Shown here one piece after another: positions 51,489 through 61,148 of a stretch of 64,000 bases of DNA. Made by a program: the position numbers and the translations under genes. Source of the DNA: Ralstonia pickettii (GTDB lineage Bacteria > Pseudomonadota > Gammaproteobacteria > Burkholderiales > Burkholderiaceae); NCBI RefSeq assembly GCF_016466415.2, contig NZ_CP066772.2:682001-746000 (forward strand), in the 5' to 3' direction. The notes beneath the pieces were generated by a model, which saw only the letters and a list, made by a program, of their open reading frames with translations, searched no databases and was not told the origin of the DNA. Each line of letters begins with the position of its first letter. Within the stretch, counting starts at the first letter, position 1.

Positions 51489-52187
51489 ATGAGTACCCTT
51501 TCGCACAACATTTCCGCCATCGTTCGCGATATCGAGCGCGTTTCACCCGCGCTGGTCGAGGCGGCGGCCCGCTTCCAGGCAGCCATCCTCGCTGACGTTG
51601 CCGGCCGCCGTGGCACCTTGAACTGTCGCGTCAAACCGCTCGCGCCGACCATGAAAGTGGCCGGGCCGGCTGTAACGGTCGAAGTTCGCCCGGGCGACAA
51701 CCTCGCCATCCATGCCGCCCTGGCAGTCGCCAAGCCCGGCGATGTGATTGTGGTGGACGGCAAGGGTGACCAGAGTTGCGCGCTGATCGGCGAGATCATG
51801 GCCACGCAGGCGCACGCCACCGGCATCGCCGGTTTTGTGATCGACGGCGCGGTGCGCGATTCGCACGAGTTGGCGAATGGCACGTTCCCGATTTTCTCTG
51901 CCGGCTTGAACCCGTGCGGGCCGACCAAGAGCGTTGCTGGCCGCGTGAACCTGCCCGTGTCCGCCGCCGGCGCGACGGTGCATCCGGGTGACCTGGTGGT
52001 GGGCGATGCGGATGGCGTGGTCGTGATCCCGCGTGCCGACGTTGAGCGCATTCTCGTGCTCGCACAGAAAAAGGTGGACGCCGAAGCGGCCCGCATTGCG
52101 GCGATCCGCAAGGGCGATACGCGCCCCGGCTGGCTCGAGAAAGAACTGCGCGCGGCGGGCATGCTGGCCGAAGGCGAGGCACTGTAA
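51489..52187 (+). CDS. RraA-like HMG/CHA aldolase-family protein
   Basis: A 232-aa trimer-forming protein of the RraA/4-hydroxy-4-methyl-2-oxoglutarate aldolase family. The active-site segments GDVIVVDGKGD (about 83-93) and GFVIDGAVRDSHEL (about 114-127, with Arg-Asp) match the metal-dependent pyruvate aldolases rather than RNase E inhibitors. It probably splits a 2-oxo-4-hydroxy acid into pyruvate and an oxo acid. First gene of the IclR-controlled operon; its stop codon overlaps the next start. Confidence 0.85.
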   Translation: MSTLSHNISAIVRDIERVSPALVEAAARFQAAILADVAGRRGTLNCRVKPLAPTMKVAGPAVTVEVRPGDNLAIHAALAVAKPGDVIVVDGKGDQSCALIGEIMATQAHATGIAGFVIDGAVRDSHELANGTFPIFSAGLNPCGPTKSVAGRVNLPVSAAGATVHPGDLVVGDADGVVVIPRADVERILVLAQKKVDAEAARIAAIRKGDTRPGWLEKELRAAGMLAEGEAL

Positions 52188-53137
52188 TGAGCACGACTGC
52201 AACCAAGCCTGTCCTGCTCGTCACGGCGGCTGACCTGGCACCCGAGGCGTTGGACATGCTGGGCGATTTCGAAGTCGTGTTTGCCGGCAAGCAACCCACC
52301 GAAGACGACATCGTTGCGCTCTGCGCCCGGCACAAGCCTGTGGCAATCATCGTGCGCTACGGCAAGATCAACGCCCGCATCATGGATGCAGCCGCCGGCA
52401 ACCTGCAGGTGATCTCGAAGCACGGCAGCGGTATCGACGTCATCGATCAGGACGCCGCCGCGGCGCGTGGCATTGCTGTGCGCGCTGCCGTAGGTGCTAA
52501 CGCGGCGGCCGTGGCCGAACATGCGTGGGCGTTGATTCTGGCCTGTGCAAAGTCCGTCCCGCAGCTCGACGCGCGCATGCGTGCCGGGCATTGGGACAAG
52601 GCGACGCACAAGTCGATCGAACTGGATGGCCGCACGCTTGGCCTGGTCGGCCTGGGTGCGATCGGGCGCCGGACTGCTGCCATCGGCCTGGCGTTCGGGA
52701 TGAAGGTTCTTGCATTCGACCCGTACACGAAAGAGGCGCCGGCAGGCGTCCAGCTGGTGGCGCTCGGTGAGTTGTACGCGCAGTCTGACGTGGTCTCGCT
52801 GCACTGTCCGTTGACCGCCGAGAACCGCAAGATGCTGAACCGCGACGCGTTCAGCTGCTTCAAGCCCGGCGCGATTCTGGTCAACACGGCGCGCGGTGGC
52901 CTCATTGACGAAGCCGCGCTGGTGGAAGCGCTGGCCAACGGCCGACTCCGTGCGGCGGGGCTCGACAGCTTCGACGTGGAACCGATGACCGCACCGCACC
53001 CGTTCCAGGGCGTTGCGAACATCATTCTGTCGCCGCACATCGGCGGCGTGAGCGACGCGGCCTACTTGAACATGGGTAAGGGCGCCGCGGCCAATGTGCT
53101 CGCGGTGATCGAGGAACGTGCCCGCACGGCGGCGTGA
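52187..53137 (+). CDS. D-2-hydroxyacid dehydrogenase
   Basis: NAD(P)-dependent D-isomer-specific dehydrogenase (316 aa). Dinucleotide loop GLGAIG (155-160) and catalytic R236 (NTARGG), E265 (DVEP) and H284 (SPHIGG) are all present. It interconverts a 2-oxo acid and a D-2-hydroxy acid, possibly the aldolase product or substrate. Overlaps both neighbours. Confidence 0.9.
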   Translation: MSTTATKPVLLVTAADLAPEALDMLGDFEVVFAGKQPTEDDIVALCARHKPVAIIVRYGKINARIMDAAAGNLQVISKHGSGIDVIDQDAAAARGIAVRAAVGANAAAVAEHAWALILACAKSVPQLDARMRAGHWDKATHKSIELDGRTLGLVGLGAIGRRTAAIGLAFGMKVLAFDPYTKEAPAGVQLVALGELYAQSDVVSLHCPLTAENRKMLNRDAFSCFKPGAILVNTARGGLIDEAALVEALANGRLRAAGLDSFDVEPMTAPHPFQGVANIILSPHIGGVSDAAYLNMGKGAAANVLAVIEERARTAA

Positions 53138-54093
53138 TGTCCATGTTCCTGCTTTCCCCACCGGCGGTGCGTGAAGCCGAAGTCTTCACGCGCATGCCTG
53201 CCAAGTTTCGCAAGCCCGATGTCCAGACGGAATGGGCACGCGCCAATCGCGGCGGGCAAGCCACCGACTCGTTTCTCGAAGGACCGGTGTGGTGCCCGGA
53301 CGGCCGCGGCCACGGTCATCTGTACGTGACGGATATCCCGCACGGCCGCGTCTTCCGCATCTCGATGGTGGGCGATTGGGAACTGGTGACCGAATACGAC
53401 GGCGAGCCCAACGGCATGAAGTTCGTCGACGATGCGCACCTGCTCATCACCGACTACCGCAACGGGCTGATGCTGCTCGACATCAAGCGCGGCGAAGTCA
53501 CGCCGTATCTTGAGCGCCGCAACTCCGAGCGCTTCAAGGGCGTGAACGACCTGACGTTCGATTCGCACGGCAACCTGTACTTCACCGACCAGGGCCAGAC
53601 CGGCCTGCAAGACCCGACGGGGCGCGTCTATCGCCTCTCGCCGGAAGGCAGGCTCGACATGCTGCTCGGCAATTGCCCCAGCCCCAACGGGCTCGTGCTG
53701 TCGCCCGACGAGAAAGTGCTCTACGTCGCCATGACGCGCGGCAACTGCGTGTGGCGTGTGCCGTTGCAGGCCGATGGCTCTGTCAGCAAGGTCGGACAGT
53801 TCTTCACGTCGTACGGCCCGAGCGGCCCGGATGGTTTGACGATCGACACCGCGGGGCGGCTGTTCGTGGCCAACCCCGGACTCGGCCGCGCATGGGTGCT
53901 GAACCATCGTGCGGAGCCGGACATGATCTTGACCAGCCCCAAAGGTGCATCACTCACGAACCTATGCTTCGGTGGCCCCGAAATGAAGACGCTCTTCATG
54001 ACCGAATCGGTGTCCGGCACGGTGCTCAAGACCGAGATGGACATCGCCGGCCCGCTGCCGCATCGGGCAAAGCAGTCAAAAGTCACGCCCTAG
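53137..54093 (+). CDS. SMP-30/gluconolactonase-family lactonase
   Basis: Six-bladed beta-propeller (318 aa) with the metal-binding pattern of SMP-30 proteins: EGPVWCPDG, NGMKF, GVNDLTFDSHGNLYFTDQGQ, SPNGLVLSPDEKVLYVAMT and GPDGLTIDTAGRLFVANPG. It likely opens a sugar-acid lactone. No signal peptide. ATG 53137 overlaps the previous stop (TGATG); GTG 53134 is an alternative. Confidence 0.9.
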   Translation: MSMFLLSPPAVREAEVFTRMPAKFRKPDVQTEWARANRGGQATDSFLEGPVWCPDGRGHGHLYVTDIPHGRVFRISMVGDWELVTEYDGEPNGMKFVDDAHLLITDYRNGLMLLDIKRGEVTPYLERRNSERFKGVNDLTFDSHGNLYFTDQGQTGLQDPTGRVYRLSPEGRLDMLLGNCPSPNGLVLSPDEKVLYVAMTRGNCVWRVPLQADGSVSKVGQFFTSYGPSGPDGLTIDTAGRLFVANPGLGRAWVLNHRAEPDMILTSPKGASLTNLCFGGPEMKTLFMTESVSGTVLKTEMDIAGPLPHRAKQSKVTP

Positions 54094-54149
54094 CCCCAGC
54101 TCATCGATACCCGACCCTGAGTGCTCATAGAAGCGCGACGGAGGAGACC

Positions 54150-55520
54150 ATGCAAATGTCCCAGACTTTGAGTGCCACCACGCCAGCGCATGGCGCGGAT
54201 GTGCGCTCCGCCGCTACGCTGCCCGATGCGGACTACCAGGCGAGCGAACGCACGCTGGCCAAGGCGTTCCGCCGCATCCTGCCGTTCATCTTCGCCTGCT
54301 ATGTGATCAGCTATCTCGATCGCACCAACGTGGGGTTTGCCGCGCTCACCATGAACAAGGACATTGGCCTGACCGCCGAGCAGTTCGGGTTCGGCGCGGG
54401 GCTGTTCTTCATCGGCTATTTCCTGTTCGAGATCCCGAGCAACCTCATCATGCAGAAGGTAGGGGCGCGCATCTGGATCGCGCGGATCATGATCACGTGG
54501 GGCATCTTCTCGATGGCCACGGCGTTTGTGGTCGGGCCAAAGAGTTTTGCGGCTGCGCGCTTTCTGCTGGGCCTTGCCGAAGCAGGCTTCACGCCGGGCA
54601 TCTACCTGTACTTCACGCACTGGTTTCCGGGCAAGTGGCGCGCCAAGGTGACGGCGGCCTTCCTGGTGGGCATTCCGGTGGCGAACATGATCGGCTCACC
54701 CTTTTCCGGCGCGTTGCTCGAACTCGGCGGCCTGCATGGGCTGCGCAGTTGGCAATGGCTGTTGCTGATCGAAGGGCTGCCGGCCGTGCTGCTCGGTATT
54801 GCGTGCCTGTTCGTGCTGGCGGATCGGCCTGAAAAGGCCAAATGGCTCACCGACGATGAGAAGGCCGTGCTCGCGCGCCGCCTCGCCATGGAACAGCGCG
54901 CCATCGCCAGCAAGCACGGCACGACCCTGCGCGATGCGATGACCAACTGGCGCGTCTTCGTGCTGGCGTTTATCAACTTCTGCGGCATCGTGGGCTCCAT
55001 CGGCGTGGGCCTCTGGATGCCGCAGATCATCAAGCAGTTTGGCGTCGAGCACACCGTGGTCGGCTGGCTGACGGCCATCCCATATGCCCTGGGTGCGGTG
55101 GTCATGCTGTGGTGGGCCCGCATGGCGAACCGCGCGCAGAACCGCGTCCCGTATGTGGCTGCCGCGCTGGTGGTTGCAGCAGTGGCGCTTGCGGCCAGCA
55201 CGGCCTTGGATGCACCGGCGCTCAAGCTCGCCGCGCTGTGCCTGACGGTGAGCGGCATCCTCGCGTTCCAGGCCACGTTCTGGGCGATTCCGTCCACCTT
55301 CCTCACGGGCCGCGCGGCTGCGGGCGGGCTGGCGCTGATCGTTTCCGTCGGCAACCTTGGCGGCTTTGTCGGCCCGTCGATGGTCGGTGCCATCAAGCAG
55401 TTCTCGCAGGGCTTTACCGCGCCGCTGCTGGCGGTGTCGGCGGTGCTGCTCATCGGAGCGCTGTCCATCGCTTGGCTGGGCGACCCCGGCGCCGATGCCG
55501 GTGAAGCTGCAACACGCTGA
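54150..55520 (+). CDS. MFS transporter, anion:cation symporter type (1)
   Basis: Twelve-helix permease (456 aa) of the ACS family, which imports organic acids such as tartrate, glucarate or aromatic acids. Signature YLDRTNVGFAALTMNKDIGLT after helix 1 and RFLLGLAEAGFTPG in helix 4. GGAGGAG precedes ATG 54150. Likely the uptake system for the pathway substrate. Confidence 0.9.
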   Translation: MQMSQTLSATTPAHGADVRSAATLPDADYQASERTLAKAFRRILPFIFACYVISYLDRTNVGFAALTMNKDIGLTAEQFGFGAGLFFIGYFLFEIPSNLIMQKVGARIWIARIMITWGIFSMATAFVVGPKSFAAARFLLGLAEAGFTPGIYLYFTHWFPGKWRAKVTAAFLVGIPVANMIGSPFSGALLELGGLHGLRSWQWLLLIEGLPAVLLGIACLFVLADRPEKAKWLTDDEKAVLARRLAMEQRAIASKHGTTLRDAMTNWRVFVLAFINFCGIVGSIGVGLWMPQIIKQFGVEHTVVGWLTAIPYALGAVVMLWWARMANRAQNRVPYVAAALVVAAVALAASTALDAPALKLAALCLTVSGILAFQATFWAIPSTFLTGRAAAGGLALIVSVGNLGGFVGPSMVGAIKQFSQGFTAPLLAVSAVLLIGALSIAWLGDPGADAGEAATR

Positions 55521-55596
55521 TCGCGCAATCGCAGTACCTTTCTTACTAGACATTCAAACAGCGCCGCGCAGCAGACGTCGGCACCAGGAGACACAC

Positions 55597-56922
55597 ATGC
55601 AAGTGACGGGCAGTACCGGTGTGACGGAAATCGAGCAGCGGACCCTGCGCAAGGTGGTCTGGCGGCTCGTGCCGTTTCTCATGCTCTGCTACCTGCTGGC
55701 CTTCATCGACCGCGGCAACGTGGGCATGGCCTCGCTGCAGATGAACCATGACCTTGGGCTGACAGCACGCGTATTCGGGTTCGGCAGCAGCCTCTTCTTC
55801 GTGTCGTATTTCTTCTTCGAGGTACCGAGCAATCTGGCGCTGCAACGCTACGGCGCGCGCATCTGGATCGCGCGGATCATGATCACGTGGGGTCTGATCT
55901 CGGCTGCGACGGCACTGGTGAGCGGCCCGGCATCGTTCTATGCGCTGCGCTTCCTGCTGGGCGCGGCGGAGGCAGGGTTCTTTCCCGGCGTGCTGCTGTA
56001 CCTCTCGTACTGGATTCCGGCAACGCATCGCGCGCGTATTGTGGCGACGTTCATGGTCGCGATTCCGGCGGCGAGCTTCATCGGCTCGCCCATCTCCGCC
56101 GTGCTGCTGCAGATGGACGGGTTTGCCGGCCTGCGCGGCTGGCATTGGCTGTTCATCCTCGAAGGCATTCCCACGGTGCTGCTGGGCATCGCCTGCTTGC
56201 GGGTGCTGACCAATCGGCCGGAGGAAGCCAAGTGGCTGTCGAACGAAGAGCGCCAGTGGCTCACAAATACGTTGGCCGGTGAAGCGCGCGGGCCGAAGAA
56301 AGTCGCGCAGATGCCGCTGTTTAAGCTGTTCTGCAATCGCTACGTGCTGTGCCTCGCGCTGGTGGACGTGTGCGCATCGGCCGCCGGCAGCACGCTGTCT
56401 GTGTGGCAGCCGCAGCTGCTGAAATCGTTCGGGTTGACCGTCATGCAGACGGGGCTGCTCAACTCGGTGCCGTATGCGGTGGCATCGGTGCTGATGGTAG
56501 TTTGGGGCCGCCGCTCGGACCGCCTCAAGGAGCGCCGCTGGCATACCGCCATTCCCATGCTGCTGATCGGCCTGGGCCTGTTTGGCACGTCGCTCAGCGG
56601 CTCTCTCGTGCCGACCATGGTGATGCTGTGCGCGGTGCTGGTCGGGGCCTATTCGTTCAAGGGGCCGTTCTGGGCGCTGGCCTCCGGCATGCTCTCGAAC
56701 AGTGCAGCCGCTGCGGGGCTGGCCACTATCAACGCGATTGCCAACCTCATCGGCGGCGGCCTGATGGTGAACGTGTACGGCTGGGTCAAGCAGGCCACCG
56801 GCAGCTATGCGCTGGCATTGATGCCGCTGGCGTTGCTGACGCTGGTGAGCGTGACGACGTTGCTGCTGCTTAGTCGCGCGAAGCCGGAAGCGCAGGTGCT
56901 GAACAAGACGGAGACGGCCTGA
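55597..56922 (+). CDS. MFS transporter, anion:cation symporter type (2)
   Basis: A second ACS-family permease (441 aa) with FIDRGNVGMASLQMNHDLGLT and RFLLGAAEAGFFPGVLLYLSYWIP. It is clearly a diverged relative of the first, not a recent duplicate. CAGGAG precedes the ATG. Two importers in one cluster suggest two related substrates or uptake plus export of an intermediate. Confidence 0.9.
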   Translation: MQVTGSTGVTEIEQRTLRKVVWRLVPFLMLCYLLAFIDRGNVGMASLQMNHDLGLTARVFGFGSSLFFVSYFFFEVPSNLALQRYGARIWIARIMITWGLISAATALVSGPASFYALRFLLGAAEAGFFPGVLLYLSYWIPATHRARIVATFMVAIPAASFIGSPISAVLLQMDGFAGLRGWHWLFILEGIPTVLLGIACLRVLTNRPEEAKWLSNEERQWLTNTLAGEARGPKKVAQMPLFKLFCNRYVLCLALVDVCASAAGSTLSVWQPQLLKSFGLTVMQTGLLNSVPYAVASVLMVVWGRRSDRLKERRWHTAIPMLLIGLGLFGTSLSGSLVPTMVMLCAVLVGAYSFKGPFWALASGMLSNSAAAAGLATINAIANLIGGGLMVNVYGWVKQATGSYALALMPLALLTLVSVTTLLLLSRAKPEAQVLNKTETA

Positions 56923-56924
56923 TC

Positions 56925-57854
56925 ATGCGCGCATTCAGCAGAAGGCGGTTCCTGCAGATGGCGGGTGCCAGTGCCGTGGCGGCCGCTGTTCCGGGGCTTA
57001 CCGAAGCGGAAGAGCTGTGGTCCAGCGGTAGCGCCACGCCGACATTCAAGCTGCCGGCCGGCGCCGTGGATTGCCACATGCACATCTACGATGACCGATT
57101 CCCCAGCGCCCCAGGCACCACGCTGCGTCCGCCCAACGCGAGCATCGAGCAGTACCGCAAGGTGCAGGCCCGTTTGGGCATGCAGCGCAACGTGGTGGTC
57201 ACGCCGTCGACGTACGGAACGGACAACCGTTGTACGCTGGATGCGCTCAAGCGTCTCGGGCCGAATGCGCGCGGTGTTGCGGTGGTCGATACGTCCGTGA
57301 CGCAGGCACAGCTTGCCGAAATGCACGCGGCCGGTGTGCGGGCCATCCGCTTCAACCTGAGCTATCCGGGCGCTACCACCGTCGACATGCTCGCGCCGCT
57401 GGCGTCCCGCATCGGCGCGCTTGGGTGGCACATCGAACTGGTTGTGCAAGGCGCCAAGCTGCCCGCACTGGAGTCGCATCTGCTTGCGCTGCCATGTCCG
57501 CTCGTCATCGACCACATCGCACATGTTCCGCAGCCCGGTGGCATGCAGTCCGACGCTATGCGTACCGCGCAGCGCCTGGTCGACAAGGGGAACACGTGGA
57601 TCACGCTGTCCGGTCCATATGTCGATTCCAAGGCGGGCGCGCCTGCCTATGCAGACGTAGAGCCAGTGGCGAAGGCATTCATCGACATGGCGCCCGAGCG
57701 GATGCTGTGGGGCACCGACTGGCCGCATCCGACCGAGAAGGCGCACAAGCCGGACGATGCCACGCTGGTAGATACGTTTGCCACGTGGATCGACCGTGCG
57801 GATTGGCAGCAGATGATCTTTGTGACGAATCCGGTCAAGCTTTACGGCTTTTGA
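56925..57854 (+). CDS. Tat-exported amidohydrolase-2 family lactonase
   Basis: A 309-aa metal-dependent hydrolase with a twin-arginine signal (SRRRFLQMAGASAVAAAVPG). The TIM-barrel metal residues appear as DCHMHIYD (about 49-56), IDHIAHV and WGTDWPHP. The family includes 2-pyrone-4,6-dicarboxylate lactonase (LigI) and L-fuconolactonase-like enzymes, consistent with periplasmic lactone opening before uptake. It starts 3 bp after the second transporter, so it is part of the operon. Confidence 0.85.
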   Translation: MRAFSRRRFLQMAGASAVAAAVPGLTEAEELWSSGSATPTFKLPAGAVDCHMHIYDDRFPSAPGTTLRPPNASIEQYRKVQARLGMQRNVVVTPSTYGTDNRCTLDALKRLGPNARGVAVVDTSVTQAQLAEMHAAGVRAIRFNLSYPGATTVDMLAPLASRIGALGWHIELVVQGAKLPALESHLLALPCPLVIDHIAHVPQPGGMQSDAMRTAQRLVDKGNTWITLSGPYVDSKAGAPAYADVEPVAKAFIDMAPERMLWGTDWPHPTEKAHKPDDATLVDTFATWIDRADWQQMIFVTNPVKLYGF

Positions 57855-58093
57855 GAACAAGAACTCAATGCGATTCCAGCGAGGTGCTCGCCGCGCTCGA
57901 CGCCCTGGGCGTATTTGCCATCCTGGAGGTGCGGGACGCGGCGCTGCGCAAGTTGATCACACACTGGCAGAAGGAGCGCGCCGCGTGCGCCGGCAAGAGC
58001 GCCTGAGCGCATAACCAAAGACAAAAACGGTCGTTCGCGTCCTGAACGGCACCCCCTATGCTCGCCGGAGATCAATCCTCCGGAGACGCGACG

Positions 58094-59398
58094 ATGACGC
58101 AGCAATCGCTCACCACGGCCCCTGCCTGGAAGCTCGACACGGTAGCCGTCCACGGCGGCTACAGCGCCGACCCCACCACGCGCGCGGTGGCCGTGCCGAT
58201 CTATCAGACCGTCGCGTTCGCGTTTGACGACACGCAGCACGGCGCCGATCTGTTCGACCTGAAGGTGCCGGGCAACATCTACTCCCGCATCATGAACCCG
58301 ACCAACGATGTGCTGGAGAAGCGCATCGCTGCGCTCGAAGGCGGCATCGGCGCGCTGGCGCTGGCGTCGGGCCAGGCGGCCGTCACATATGCGATCCAGA
58401 CCATTGCGGAAGCGGGCGACAACATCGTCTCGGCCAGCACGTTGTACGGTGGCACCTACAACCTCTTTGCGCACACGCTGCCGCTGTCGGGCATCACCAC
58501 GCGGTTTGCCGATCCGCGCGACCCCGCTTCATTCGAAGCGCTGATTGACGATCGCACCAAGGCCATCTTTGCCGAGACCGTCGGCAACCCGCTCGGCAAC
58601 ATCACCGACATTGCCGCGCTGGCCGAGATCGCGCACCGCCACGGCGTGCCGCTCATCGTCGATAACACCGTTCCCACACCGTACCTGACGCGGCCCTTCG
58701 AGCACGGCGCCGACATCGTCGTCCATTCGCTGACGAAGTACCTGGGCGGCCACGGCACGAGCCTGGGCGGCGCGATCGTCGATTCGGGCAAGTTTCCGTG
58801 GGCCAAGCACAAGGCGCGCTTCAAGCGGCTGAACGAGCCGGACGTCAGCTACCACGGTGTCGTCTATACGGAAGCGCTGGGCGACGCGGCGTATATCGGC
58901 CGCGCCCGCGTGGTGCCGCTGCGCAATACCGGGGCGGCGCTGTCGCCGTTCAACGCGTTCCTGATCCTGCAGGGCATCGAAACGCTGGGCCTGCGCATCG
59001 ACCGCATCACGCAGAACGCCGCGCAGATCGCCCGGCATCTGCGGGGCCACGCCAAGGTGGAGTGGGTCAGCCACGCCAGCCTGGACGATCACCCCGACCA
59101 CGCGCTCGTGCGCAAGTATCTGTCAGGCAAGGCGCCAGGGTTGCTCACGTTTGGGGTGAAGGGCGGTTTTGCTGCCGGGGCGCGTTTTCAGGATGCACTG
59201 CAGTTGTTCACGCGGCTGGTGAACATTGGCGACGCCAAGTCGCTCGCAACCCATCCGGCATCGACCACGCATCGGCAGCTGTCTGAAGCCGAGCTTGCCA
59301 AGGCTGGCGTGCGGCAGGAGACGATCCGGCTGTCGATCGGCATCGAGCACATCGATGATCTGCTGGCCGATCTGGATCAGGCGCTGGCGCAGGCTTGA
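58094..59398 (+). CDS. metY: O-acetylhomoserine aminocarboxypropyltransferase
   Basis: PLP enzyme (434 aa) joining sulphide to O-acetylhomoserine to give homocysteine. The Schiff-base lysine is K215 in HSLTKYLGGHG; SRIMNPTNDVLEKRIAALEGG and IFAETVGNPLGNITDI are family hallmarks. GGAG precedes ATG 58094. A small hairpin (CCGGAG 58065-58070 / CTCCGG 58078-58083) can hide the ribosome site. Monocistronic. Confidence 0.93.
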   Translation: MTQQSLTTAPAWKLDTVAVHGGYSADPTTRAVAVPIYQTVAFAFDDTQHGADLFDLKVPGNIYSRIMNPTNDVLEKRIAALEGGIGALALASGQAAVTYAIQTIAEAGDNIVSASTLYGGTYNLFAHTLPLSGITTRFADPRDPASFEALIDDRTKAIFAETVGNPLGNITDIAALAEIAHRHGVPLIVDNTVPTPYLTRPFEHGADIVVHSLTKYLGGHGTSLGGAIVDSGKFPWAKHKARFKRLNEPDVSYHGVVYTEALGDAAYIGRARVVPLRNTGAALSPFNAFLILQGIETLGLRIDRITQNAAQIARHLRGHAKVEWVSHASLDDHPDHALVRKYLSGKAPGLLTFGVKGGFAAGARFQDALQLFTRLVNIGDAKSLATHPASTTHRQLSEAELAKAGVRQETIRLSIGIEHIDDLLADLDQALAQA

Positions 59399-59420
59399 TG
59401 CCAGGGGCGCGGTCAGGCAT

Positions 59421-60797
59421 TCACTGCCGGCCGCGCACCCACCGAAACACCACCGCCAGCACCACCAAAAATGGCACCCCCACCACCAGCGTCATCCGAA
59501 AATCGGGCATCCACGCGGTGCTGACGATGATGACCGCCATGGCGATCGCGCCAAGCGTGGTCAGTACCGGAAAACCCCACATGCGAAAGCGCAGTGCGCG
59601 GCCTTCGCGCTGCGCCGTGCGCCGGAAGCGCGCGTGCGTGACAAAGATGACGAGCCACGTAAACAGCGCACCGAACATCGCTAGCGACATCATCAACAGG
59701 AACGATTGCCCGGGCAGCACCACGCTCAGCACGGCCGCCAATGCTGCACCGGAACTGGACACCGCCAGCGCGCGCAGCGGCACGCCGCGTTGGCTCACCG
59801 CGCCCAACGCCTTGGGCGCCTGCCCGCCCCGCGCGAGGCTGAACAGCATGCGCGTCGATACATACAGTTGCGCGTTCATCGACGACAGCGCGGCCGTCAG
59901 CACCACGAAGTTCATCACGCCCGCGCCACCGGCGATACCGAGGATTTCCATCACCCGCACGAAGGGGCTCTTGCCCGTGCCGGCCTGCTGCCAAGGCACG
60001 ACGGCGAGCATCAGTGCCAACGTGCAGAGGTAGAAGAACACCAGCCGGAACAGCGTTGAACGGAATGCGCTGGCGGCGGCAGCTTCCGGCTCGCGCGCCT
60101 CGCCGGCGGCCACGGCAATCAGCTCGATGCCGAAGAAGCTGAAGATGCTGACCACCGCGCCGAACCACACGCCATTCCATCCGTGCGGCAGAAAGCCGCC
60201 CGCGCTCACGTAGTTGTGAAAGCCGATCGGGCCGTCATCGGGTGCGCGATGGATGGCGTAGCTCGCCACCGCCAGGAACGCGACGATGGCCACCACCTTG
60301 ATCATCGAGCACCAATATTCGGCCACGCCAAACACCTCGACGCTGCTTGCATTGATCCACACCAGCACGGCCGAAAACCCGACGATCCACACCCACGCCG
60401 GCACACCCGGAAACCAGTACCCCATGTAAACCGCCACCGCGGTCACTTCGGCGCCGATCACGAAGACCACTGCCGCCCAGTACGCATAGCGCACGAGGAA
60501 ACCGGCAAGCGGGCTCACGTAGTGCTCGGCATACGCGCCGAACGAACCGGTAGTGGGATGGGCGACAACCATCTCGGCCAGGCACCCCATGAGCAGCAGG
60601 GCGATGAACGCCCCGATGGCGTAGCTGGCGATCACGCCCGGGCCGGCCAACTGAATGGCCGCCCCGCTGCCCAGGAACAGGCCGGTGCCGATCGCACTGC
60701 CGATGGCGATCATGGTGAGTTGCGCAGAAGAGAGGCGGTGCTGCAGGCCGCCTTCGCGTGCGGCCAGCGCTTCGAAGCTGCCGGTGGCCTTGGTCAT
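59421..60797 (-). CDS. APC-family amino acid permease
   Basis: Twelve-helix inner-membrane amino acid transporter (458 aa), AAT/GABA-permease type: LTMIAIGSAIGTGLFLGSGAAI in helix 1, then FFGIELIAVAAGEAREPEAAA in the helix 6-7 region. The specific substrate is not evident. Convergent with metY; a strong hairpin lies upstream at its 5' side, belonging to the small gene next door. Confidence 0.9.
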   Translation of the reverse strand: MTKATGSFEALAAREGGLQHRLSSAQLTMIAIGSAIGTGLFLGSGAAIQLAGPGVIASYAIGAFIALLLMGCLAEMVVAHPTTGSFGAYAEHYVSPLAGFLVRYAYWAAVVFVIGAEVTAVAVYMGYWFPGVPAWVWIVGFSAVLVWINASSVEVFGVAEYWCSMIKVVAIVAFLAVASYAIHRAPDDGPIGFHNYVSAGGFLPHGWNGVWFGAVVSIFSFFGIELIAVAAGEAREPEAAAASAFRSTLFRLVFFYLCTLALMLAVVPWQQAGTGKSPFVRVMEILGIAGGAGVMNFVVLTAALSSMNAQLYVSTRMLFSLARGGQAPKALGAVSQRGVPLRALAVSSSGAALAAVLSVVLPGQSFLLMMSLAMFGALFTWLVIFVTHARFRRTAQREGRALRFRMWGFPVLTTLGAIAMAVIIVSTAWMPDFRMTLVVGVPFLVVLAVVFRWVRGRQ

Positions 60798-60844
60798 GGT
60801 GTTGTCCTGGCTTGGGAAAAGGCCGGGATGATACGCCTTCCATG

Positions 60845-60876
60845 CAAGACGCCCCGCGCGGAGGCGGGGGCGTCTT
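60845..60876 (-). terminator. Terminator downstream of the small gene at 60897
   Basis: CAAGACGCCCCGC (from about 60845) pairs with the GCGGGGGCGTCTTG region across a short GC loop, with one bulge. It separates the small gene from the permease. Confidence 0.6.
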
Positions 60877-60896
60877 GTGCAACGGGGCGGTACTGA

Positions 60897-61061
60897 TCAG
60901 CGCGCCACGGGCTTGGCGTACTGGATCGGAACGTCTACCCGCGCCTGCGACAGCGTCTTCTTGAGTTGCGCACGCGCGTTCACGGCATCCCGCCACGCCG
61001 CAAATTGATGCTCGCGCGGCAGCGCAGACGTATCGAAGTGGGAATGCGGAGGTTTGCTCAC
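60897..61061 (-). CDS. Small hypothetical protein
   Basis: A 54-aa basic protein from GTG 61061 (VSKPPHSHFDTSALPREHQF), chosen because CAGGAAA lies about 7 nt upstream. Pattern: short linker, an amphipathic helix (FAAWRDAVNARAQLKKTLSQA) and a basic tail. No family recognised. Confidence 0.55.
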   Translation of the reverse strand: MSKPPHSHFDTSALPREHQFAAWRDAVNARAQLKKTLSQARVDVPIQYAKPVAR

Positions 61062-61148
61062 GGCGGTTTCCTGAAAGCCCCGCGCATTGTGCAGAAGCGG
61101 TGGCCGATGATGGCATGCCCCCAAAGTGGGGTGCCCGACGGGTGTTGG

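Noticed and set aside
57884-58006. Possible 40-codon GTG frame (VLAALDALGVFAILEVRDAALRKL...) after the amidohydrolase
   Set aside because: The residue pattern looks protein-like, but there is no ribosome site and no ATG in that frame. It may be a relic of a degraded gene, but evidence is too thin to list.
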